Below are positions 9,001-10,579 of a stretch of 10,579 bases of DNA, one piece after another. A program made the translations under genes and the position numbers. The notes below the pieces were generated by a model. The model had not been told where the DNA came from, made no database searches, and saw only the letters and a list, made by a program, of their open reading frames with translations. Each line of letters begins with the position of its first letter. Positions within the stretch are counted from its first letter, which is position 1. The stretch is from Phycisphaeraceae bacterium (GTDB taxonomy: Bacteria > Planctomycetota > Phycisphaerae > Phycisphaerales > Phycisphaeraceae): the NCBI GenBank assembly GCA_028281215.1, contig JANQKH010000835.1, forward strand, positions 1-10,579, given 5' to 3'.

Positions 9001-10579
9001 CGGCGATCAACACAGTGTTCGGTCCGATTGTCGATTTGGTCGGCTCGGGTGCGGACGAGGCAGAGGCGTTCCTCAGCGAACCGTTGCCGCTGTTGGAAGA
9101 CTTGGGCATTGATGCGTCGTTCATTGACATTCTGGACTTGGCCGGCGTCGGCGGCGGCATCCGCGCGCTGTTCGATGCCGTGCGGGTGTTGCAGGGCGTG
9201 AACGAAACCATTGGCGCGCTTGGCGAAACGGGCACGCTTAGTTTCGGTTGCCTCGAACTGGTCTTCGATCGCACCAATCCGCTTTACTTCCCGAACACGA
9301 AAATCCCCGTGCCCTGCGAAGTGGCCGAAGGCGTCGGCAGCCTTGGTTTGCCGGATATCTTCGACATCGAGTTTGAGGCCAACATCGAGCCCGGCGGCTT
9401 TCGACTTGACATCCTCAGCATCGATTCGGTCATCAACTGGCTATTGGGTGAACCGTTCGACATCATGAGTTTCAACCTGCCGACGGTGGACATCAATCTT
9501 GGTGTGGACATCCCGTTCGGCATTCAGATCGACGACTTCACGATCGGTTTTGACATTGATGTGAACGCCAACCTGCATGTGGACGGCGGGATCGGTTATG
9601 ACTCGACGGGCATTGAGCAGATCATCGAAGCCGTGAACGCCGGTGCCGAGCCTGACTTTGAAGACTTGCTGGACGGATTCTTTGTCCGCAACGAACCGGG
9701 CGATGAGGTGTCGCTCAGCTTCTCATTCAGCGGTAGTGCGGGCATTGGGCCGATTGATGTACCGTTGACGGGATTCACGTTGTTCGAAGCGCGGGCGAGT
9801 GTGAACGCAAGCCTCTACGCCGGCCTCGATCTGGTGGACCCCAACGAAGACGGCAAGCTGCGCATCAGCGAACTGTTCACGCTGACCAACGACTTCGCCA
9901 ACCCGGAAAACCTGGCGTGCCTGTTTGACATCAACCTGCGTTTGAGCGGCGGGTTCAGTTTCCGCGTCACGTTGTTTGAAGCCACGCTCGACTCCGATGA
10001 TCTAGGTATTCCCACGTCGTTCTCGTTCGAGGTGTCGTTGCAGGACTTGTTCGGCTTGGTCGGGTTGGATTGCGACAACCTGACGGGCATTCTCGGCGAA
10101 GTGGTCGAGCAGTCCGCGCCGGGGCAGGGTTTGTTGTCCGGCGTGGATGACCCTGAAATGCAAAGTGTCCTGCGCATCAACTCCGGACCGTTCGACTTCG
10201 CACGCATCATCGGCGACACCGACGATTCCGACGGACCGGTCAACCTCACTATCTCCAACGACGGTTCGGGCGGCGTAAACATCACCGGTTTCGGCGGCAC
10301 ACGCAACATTTCCGCGTCCGACATGGCCGGCGTGCAACGCATCATCGCTTTCGGTTCCGACTTCAACGATTCGTTTAACTTTTCCGGTTTGAACATGCCC
10401 AACCTCATCGTCGAAGTCGACGGCGGCGCGGGCAACGACACCATCCTTGGCAGTCAGGGTCGCGACATTCTCGTCGGCGGGCTCGGCGTCGACACCATCC
10501 GCGGCAACGGCGGCGATGACACCATCTTCGGCGACGAAGGCAACGACCGGCTCAGCGGCGGCGCGGGCGACGACATCAT
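1..10579 (+). CDS. Partial giant modular RTX/EF-hand repeat protein, open at both ends
   Basis: One reading frame, with its first complete codon at base 3, stays open to the last complete codon at 10575-10577, giving at least 3525 residues without start or stop. The frame is coherent throughout: repeat units with the same pattern occur at the start, middle and end of the window, and the terminal RTX repeats are in the same frame, so I see no frameshift. The product is acidic, rich in Asp, Gly, Ala, Val and Thr, and has only four cysteines that I can find. Modules in order are a DGFF beta module tail, a helical block, a series of IN-motif-like alpha/beta repeats, further helical blocks, paired EF-hand loops, a lysine-rich segment, a second full DGFF module and RTX repeats. 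RTX proteins are typically exported by type I secretion and fold on binding extracellular calcium. A surface or matrix role (adhesin-like) is inferred; no enzyme domain is visible. Signal sequence, promoter and terminus lie outside the window. Confidence 0.93.
3..240 (+). other. Protein domain: tail of a DGFF beta module with degenerate EF-hand loop (copy 1)
   Basis: Residues 1-79 open with DGFFVELNN, continue with alternating beta strands and reach a loop at 177-212 reading DAIADGRVTTAE. That loop keeps D1, D5, G6, a hydrophobic at 8 and E12 of the EF-hand consensus, but has Ile at position 3, so calcium binding is doubtful. The same order (GFF, strands, acidic loop, E-hydrophobic) recurs near 9672-9872, where the loop is canonical. 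The first 15 bases of the frame (3-17) are identical to 9672-9686. The front part of this copy lies upstream of the window. Function is unknown; a structural beta domain is the most that can be inferred. Confidence 0.5.
241..440 (+). other. Protein segment: beta-strand linker, unassigned
   Basis: Residues 81-146 contain strand-like stretches such as AKVTLPVVVEP and STVTIGSDTDSLFG, and an acidic run (EDEDGEDV). I do not recognise a family. It joins the first beta module to the first helical block. The acidic run could be a calcium-binding or flexible loop, but no standard motif is complete. Confidence 0.4.
441..680 (+). other. Protein domain: hydrophobic helical block 1
   Basis: Residues 147-226 are rich in Leu, Val, Ile and Phe and poor in Gly, with helix-like periodicity: DLLLPLVRLIDFADSV, then FLPMVDGVDLSAIF, then GYGDVLRDRLHLVSSL. 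The pattern of a helix, then L-P-[MI]-[VI]-x(1,3)-[VN], then a D-L/F-F-rich segment and a second amphipathic helix recurs at about 5277-5511 and 6573-6830. I do not recognise the family. It is not a transmembrane segment because charged residues recur every few positions. Confidence 0.45.
711..1004 (+). repeat. IN-motif-like repeat unit 1
   Basis: Residues 237-334. The unit starts LSTDAAFTVTV, the usual D-A-x-F-x-[VL]-x-V first strand. The helix LLDLINNINDAIA carries the Ile-Asn pair at residues 281-282. Two strands follow (TRVRLVSAQSLTI) and it closes with GELGF. This matches the other units in the order strand, strand, helix, strand, strand, ELG-F/L. The helix resembles the flagellin hook IN motif of FliD-type proteins; the family assignment is by eye. 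Confidence 0.6.
1005..1370 (+). other. Protein segment: insertion between repeat units 1 and 2 with a TIQELE motif
   Basis: Residues 335-456 interrupt the repeat series. The segment has an acidic stretch, then ATIQELESLIDP, a strand pair around DVEDVLRFNVNI, and a region reading APATMTISSQLGVSFTFGVDL in two overlapping strand-like halves. A similar TLQELEALM followed by strands occurs near 5469-5640, after helical block 2. This suggests that helical block and QELE segment belong to one composite module, here split by repeat unit 1. The function is not recognisable. Confidence 0.4.
1371..1640 (+). repeat. IN-motif-like repeat unit 2
   Basis: Residues 457-546. It starts GTLTANATFNLIVDG, has a short helix VGLVNAVQAAVDGELG, then strands GLRLTFTS and ATLLVTV, and ends ATELGLT. 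The helix core is V-N-A-V-Q-A-A-V rather than D-I-N-x-A-I, so it is a diverged copy. The link between the second strand and the helix is short compared with units 5-7. Confidence 0.6.
1692..1979 (+). repeat. IN-motif-like repeat unit 3
   Basis: Residues 564-659. It opens GRLLADADFTLTVGGNAVDITI, a clear strand pair split here after the 20th residue or so. The helix is LSDLIADLNDALENAG, followed by acidic EDDGNG, strands RRIKFVSD and MTFTD, and the closing VLGFTDG. This is one of the copies closest to the consensus. The same LGFTDGQ tail recurs at 8100-8120. Confidence 0.65.
2070..2384 (+). repeat. IN-motif-like repeat unit 4
   Basis: Residues 690-794. It starts GQLSENEFTFSVQL. The helix SLDDLIIDINTAIARELTNA has the most typical IN core (D-I-N-x-A-I), followed by GLQADLVIAS, strands NRIKLGVSS and LIAVSAD, and the end TELGFARG. 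The L-D-D-L-x-x-x-I-N-x-A-I pattern is the best single argument for relationship to the flagellin hook IN motif. Confidence 0.68.
2385..3080 (+). other. Protein segment: inter-repeat region, beta-rich, with possible degenerate unit
   Basis: Residues 795-1026. The first part has VTALQIEDAIETELGV, then strands and VVVTRGNLTAAIE, which could be a badly diverged repeat lacking the standard first strand pair. The second part (FGFLGIDFDAIQLAGN, then glycine-rich GGRIAIDEVQVEAAAVV) is strand-rich and unassigned. A QQDATFTLTPEFE stretch near 2952-2990 looks like the first strand of another unit that is not completed. No known family is recognised. Confidence 0.4.
3081..3695 (+). repeat. IN-motif-like repeat unit 5, expanded
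   Basis: Residues 1027-1231. It starts SLSDDATFTLAVGADTFDVT, almost the same as unit 8 (TLSDDASFTLSVGDQVIDVT). A long Asn/Asp/Gly/Thr-rich loop precedes the helix DDVRSAIEDALVNQG. The second half is enlarged: an acidic stretch, strand AVIVFSSSL, a second helix DDLTDALENAIDGL, then QLTFQSDRPVAISNA and the closing ETELGLTN. It may be a merged pair of units that share one first strand pair and one ELG end. Confidence 0.55.
3813..4124 (+). repeat. IN-motif-like repeat unit 6
   Basis: Residues 1271-1374. It starts NGRLMSDAVFELDFGDDTLT, then an Asp/Asn-rich loop (VDTNNNNDGDDL), then the helix GDVQAAVDQALIDAGI, strands RLQFSGD and VAVRSLN, and the closing LALGLAGV. The helix is close to that of unit 10 at 7278-7325 in both protein and DNA. 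An RGD triplet at 3927-3935 is part of the helix start and is replaced by AGD in unit 10, so I give it no adhesive meaning. Confidence 0.65.
4125..4490 (+). repeat. IN-motif-like repeat unit 7
   Basis: Residues 1375-1496, directly abutting unit 6. It starts TNGQLSDNATFVLDVSGELI, has an acidic loop (SDPDFESDQDGTDTN), then the helix LLVDIQSAINDALQSRG, FAADLITAEL, strands NRLQLNAAV and IAIRSLNG, and the end SQLGIAAT. Gln replaces Asn in the core (D-I-Q-S-A-I). It is a near-consensus copy and shows the tandem arrangement best. Confidence 0.68.
4500..4808 (+). repeat. IN-motif-like repeat unit 8
   Basis: Residues 1500-1602. It starts FTLSDDASFTLSVGDQVIDV, then the helix DDLLADVQQALLDALTNAG, LAADLVTAEL, strands GKLQFTSA and SLTVSTP, and the closing TELGLT. 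It is separated from unit 7 by about three codons. The match to unit 7 across the helix and the A-D-L-[IV]-T-A-E-L strand is strong evidence for internal duplication. Confidence 0.68.
4809..5021 (+). repeat. IN-motif-like half unit (8b) lacking the first strand pair
   Basis: Residues 1603-1673. Immediately after the ELGLT of unit 8 comes a second helix LNDLARAINQGIEDSALSG with a clear A-I-N core, then strands LLAIRLRS and QTLTIDL, and the tail ERLGFTN. The initial D-A-x-F strand pair is missing, so only the helix-strand-strand half is present. It may use the preceding unit's strands or be a degenerate insertion. Confidence 0.55.
5022..5276 (+). other. Protein segment: proline- and acid-containing linker plus beta strands
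   Basis: Residues 1674-1758. It holds a linker (GETDDEPPADVLLGEPVL), then strands SFALSLPGEVAG and AIDFDVTVTATDL. It ends the long repeat series and leads into helical block 2. No family is recognised. Confidence 0.4.
5277..5511 (+). other. Protein domain: hydrophobic helical block 2
   Basis: Residues 1759-1837. Helices around TDAVLQAGDVLVSLFGDV, then KDLPIISLNANELSDF and PFFDLSDDL, then a linker and TLQELEALMFQVLDL. The order matches block 1 (441-680) followed by the TIQELE segment at about 1065. It probably belongs to a composite module of unknown function that precedes beta strands. Confidence 0.45.
5512..6035 (+). other. Protein segment: beta-rich linker with an isolated LGFTD tail
   Basis: Residues 1838-2011. 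Strands such as LFVIEGDRLLIDLQYEHG and FSVPFAINVPLL follow the helical block, as after the corresponding TIQELE segment near 1065-1230. Later there is VSTALVDLMLALDFSGDG, acidic strands, and IYTLGFTDAAELSVEDVL, which looks like the end of a degenerate repeat. A run of six A at 5857-5862 does not disturb the frame. Function is unknown. Confidence 0.4.
6036..6320 (+). repeat. IN-motif-like repeat unit 9
   Basis: Residues 2012-2106. Strand pair DAIITLTLDGSLPIDIVVEA, helix TLDELIDAINAGIVDAG with the D-A-I-N-x-G-I core, then strands EVTLHLLAD and LEIVGVNG, and the closing TQLGFAIGD. It is isolated from the main series by linker and helical blocks. Confidence 0.62.
6321..6572 (+). other. Protein segment: acidic linker before helical block 3
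   Basis: Residues 2107-2190. It contains strands AAVELEIVGQDVNG and LGTLDFSIDEAD, then VVGSVSFNGELFDN and Asp/Asn-rich sequence (DNDSNPGADLDN). It is unassigned; the acidic runs may be flexible or calcium-associated. Confidence 0.35.
6573..6830 (+). other. Protein domain: amphipathic helical block 3
   Basis: Residues 2191-2276. Helices with strong heptad-like periodicity: LITGIFGIFDDIQTAIELVI, then LTNVPIVGDNVIDPIIEFF, then the charged DDLRDARRDLRDRILTLTRA. The V-P-I-V-G-D-N-V-I-D-P segment corresponds to the L-P-[MI]-[VI] segment of blocks 1 and 2. The Arg/Asp-rich helix (roughly 6732-6788) is the most coiled-coil-like part of the protein. It leads directly into the paired EF-hand loops. 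Confidence 0.5.
6879..6914 (+). other. EF-hand-like calcium loop, degenerate (first of a pair)
   Basis: Residues 2293-2304 read DEELDGQVDVDD. Position 1 D, 3 E, 5 D, 6 G, 8 V and 12 D follow the 12-residue EF-hand loop pattern, with Asp instead of the usual Glu at position 12. Seven residues separate it from a canonical loop, closer than in a classical EF-hand pair, which resembles the tight calcium loops of dockerin-like or excalibur-like bacterial proteins. Confidence 0.55.
6936..6971 (+). other. EF-hand calcium loop, canonical (second of a pair)
   Basis: Residues 2312-2323 read DENMDGQISLAE, matching D-x-[DN]-x-D-G-x-[ILV]-x-x-x-E at every defined position. It is followed by EFVQW. Calcium binding is inferred from the motif. 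It lies between helical block 3 and a strand-rich region. Confidence 0.72.
6975..7145 (+). other. Protein segment: beta strands after the EF-hand pair
   Basis: Residues 2325-2381. Alternating hydrophobic strands (SIEFNFPFSLNLGLQEL, FGFNIGAGEVEG) link the EF-hand pair to repeat unit 10. They resemble the strands before the GFY motif at 7494-7540. No family is recognised. Confidence 0.35.
7146..7445 (+). repeat. IN-motif-like repeat unit 10
   Basis: Residues 2382-2481. It starts SGILSGDATFDIKVGDNDFI, has an Asp-rich loop (DTDSAMDELDN), the helix GDVQAAVVEALREAGI, strands KLRILSM and LRIRNGN, and the closing NELGLGG. It is most similar to unit 6, including the L-x-G-D-V-Q-A-A-V helix start. Confidence 0.66.
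7494..7710 (+). other. Protein domain: GFY beta module (copy 2 of the DGFF module)
   Basis: Residues 2498-2570. Strand-rich: LEFAWDFYLGLGLSLEEG runs into GFYINADAKDVFG, then acidic strands EELSFSFDATVPQL and FALGLIQAEF with the acidic DGTDTRVRI loop. The order of strand, G-F-[FY], acidic turn, E-[LV]-S-[LF]-S-F strand and a hydrophobic strand matches the module at 9543-9872 and the tail at 3-240. Its DPN acidic loop appears to be displaced to 8544-8591 by inserted repeat sequence. Confidence 0.48.
7711..8009 (+). other. Protein segment: unassigned, mixed strand and helix
   Basis: Residues 2571-2669. It contains VSNDFLNLDVIFGANYD, strands FDLVVERFVRDAGG and FQTTTETFHVDF, and the hydrophobic helix or strand VNFLEFIRSFNLELFSIGA. 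I do not recognise a family. Confidence 0.35.
8010..8168 (+). repeat. Truncated repeat tails with two LGF motifs
   Basis: Residues 2670-2722. The strands RMILSATN and VISMTIEH followed by ETLGFTDGQ match the last third of a repeat unit, and a second tail (SIGLGFVNGQ) follows within eleven residues. The helix part is absent. The LGFTDGQ run is shared with unit 3 (bases 1971-1991). Confidence 0.45.
8241..8498 (+). repeat. IN-motif-like repeat unit 11, degenerate
   Basis: Residues 2747-2832. Strand pair TDLIFRIGGQDVRVKLPA, helix IDDLLERIQKQIDVRLNQ, then strands KIALIQFDD and KLVLISEVE. The I-D-D-L-L-x-x-I-Q helix start fits the family, but the closing ELG is replaced by SGIDL. It is more basic than the other units. 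Confidence 0.5.
8544..8591 (+). other. DPN acidic loop, degenerate EF-hand-like
   Basis: Residues 2848-2863 read DPNGDDSEFKRLDLSE, followed by LFG. Compared with the canonical loop at 9837-9872 (DPNEDGKLRISE, then LFT), it has the same D-P-N start and the same L-x-[LI]-S-E-L-F end with four extra residues and no G at position 6. It is likely a diverged copy; calcium binding is uncertain. Confidence 0.45.
8805..8933 (+). other. Protein segment: lysine-rich basic stretch
   Basis: Residues 2935-2977 contain 11 Lys and 1 Arg but only 2 Asp, mixed with Ala, Gln, Gly and Asn (AKNAKKAFDQTKKDGG is the start). This is in sharp contrast with the Asp-dominated remainder. The composition suggests an exposed helix or flexible linker. 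A protease-sensitive site, a polyanion-binding patch or an intramolecular salt bridge partner are all possible; the sequence does not decide. Confidence 0.6.
8955..9220 (+). other. Protein domain: hydrophobic helical block 4
   Basis: Residues 2985-3073. Amphipathic helices: GDLLNNIVQPVATAINTVFG, then SEPLPLLEDLGIDASFIDIL, then GGIRALFDAVRVLQGVNETI. The P-L-P-L-L-E-D-L-G segment resembles the L-P segment of the other helical blocks but is more diverged. It sits between the lysine-rich stretch and the cysteine-containing beta region. Confidence 0.45.
9240..9542 (+). other. Protein segment: beta-rich region with two cysteines
   Basis: Residues 3080-3180. It contains FGCLELVFD (Cys at 9249) and VPCEVAEGVG (Cys at 9315), then alternating strands and short helices (IFDIEFEANIEPGG, SFNLPTVDINLGVDIPFG). 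The 21 residues between these cysteines could allow a disulfide. The unit leads without break into the DGFF module copy 3. Confidence 0.42.
9543..9905 (+). other. Protein domain: DGFF beta module with canonical EF-hand loop (copy 3)
   Basis: Residues 3181-3301. Order: strands FDIDVNANLHVDGGIG, Y-D-S-T-G-I, helix EQIIEAVNAG, then LLDGFFVRNEPGDE, strands VSLSFSFSGSAG and FTLFEARASVNASLYAGLDL, then the calcium loop at 9837-9872 (DPNEDGKLRISE) and LFT. This is the most complete copy in the window. The beginning of the window holds the same arrangement from DGFF onward. A calcium-stabilised structural role is inferred. Confidence 0.52.
9837..9872 (+). other. EF-hand calcium loop, canonical
   Basis: Residues 3279-3290 read DPNEDGKLRISE. 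Positions 1 D, 3 N, 5 D, 6 G, 8 L and 12 E all satisfy the EF-hand loop pattern. It follows a beta strand rather than an obvious helix, as in other bacterial extracellular EF-like loops. Confidence 0.72.
9906..10169 (+). other. Protein segment: end of the cysteine-containing beta region
   Basis: Residues 3302-3389. Cys at 9918 (LACLFDIN) and 10071 (LDCDNL). Strands LRLSGGFSFRVTLFEATLD and SFSFEVSLQDLFGL are followed by a helix-like GILGEVVEQSAPG. No family is recognised. It separates the EF-hand module from the pre-RTX strands. Confidence 0.4.
10170..10421 (+). other. Protein segment: beta-strand region preceding the RTX array
   Basis: Residues 3390-3473. Short strands repeat at about 10-residue spacing (VNLTISNDGSGGVNITGFGG, VQRIIAFGSDFNDSFNF, NLIVEV) and run directly into the RTX glycine-aspartate repeats. 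Irregular strand turns of this sort commonly cap RTX beta rolls; that assignment is by analogy. Confidence 0.5.
10422..10579 (+). repeat. RTX calcium-binding nonapeptide repeats, truncated by the window end
   Basis: Residues 3474-3525 hold six tandem nonapeptides of the G-G-x-G-x-D-x-[IL]-x type: GGAGNDTIL, GSQGRDILV, GGLGVDTIR, GNGGDDTIF, GDEGNDRLS and GGAGDDII (cut). This is the haemolysin-type calcium-binding repeat (RTX), which forms a calcium-filled parallel beta roll outside the cell and marks type I secretion substrates. The array probably continues downstream; the secretion signal expected at the extreme C-terminus is not in view. Confidence 0.93.

Noticed and set aside
10422..10579. 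An RTX pore-forming toxin
   Set aside because: No hydrophobic pore domain, acylation site or enzyme domain is visible in the preceding 3470 residues. RTX repeats are shared with adhesins, proteases and S-layer-like proteins, so a toxin call is not supported.

Overview
The window lies entirely inside one giant protein-coding gene on the + strand. Reading from base 3 (codons start at positions divisible by 3), I find no stop codon through base 10577, so at least 3525 consecutive codons are open. Neither the start codon nor the stop codon is present. The encoded fragment would be roughly 370 kDa by average residue mass. In what follows, residue number = base position / 3 (residue 1 = the codon at base 3). 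There is no intergenic DNA, no RNA gene, no mobile element and no CRISPR array. Open frames in other phases, including a long antisense one at 1232-2785, look like shadows of this gene.

The protein is acidic (very rich in Asp, Gly, Ala, Val, Thr and Leu) and modular. Region by region: (1) bases 3-240, the tail of a beta-rich 'DGFF' module with a degenerate EF-hand loop; (2) 441-680, a hydrophobic helical block; (3) 711-5021, most of a degenerate repeat of about 90-120 residues. Each unit has two beta strands, then a helix with a D-[IL]-[NQ]-x-A-[IL] core, an A-G-[LIF] turn, two more strands and a closing E-L-G-[FLI]. The helix resembles the 'IN' motif of the flagellin hook IN family found in FliD-type proteins. 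(4) 5022-6035, linker strands and a second helical block; (5) 6036-6320, another repeat unit; (6) 6573-6975, a third helical block followed by two adjacent EF-hand-like calcium loops; (7) 7146-7445, another repeat, then a 'GFY' copy of the beta module; (8) 8010-8591, degenerate repeat pieces and a DPN-type acidic loop; (9) 8805-8933, a lysine-rich basic segment; (10) 8955-9220, a fourth helical block; (11) 9240-10080, a beta-rich region with the third 'DGFF' copy, a canonical EF-hand loop and the only four cysteines I found; (12) 10170-10421, a beta-strand region leading into (13) 10422-10579, an RTX calcium-binding nonapeptide array that runs off the end.

The overall design (giant, acidic, repetitive, few cysteines, EF-hand loops, RTX near the C-terminal side) fits a secreted or surface-attached calcium-stabilised protein, probably exported by a type I secretion system and possibly acting as an adhesin or matrix protein. 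That role is inferred from architecture; no catalytic domain is recognisable. The high G+C (about 60% by eye), the Asp-rich giant gene and the module style recall large extracellular proteins of Planctomycetota and other environmental bacteria, but the taxon cannot be fixed from this window.
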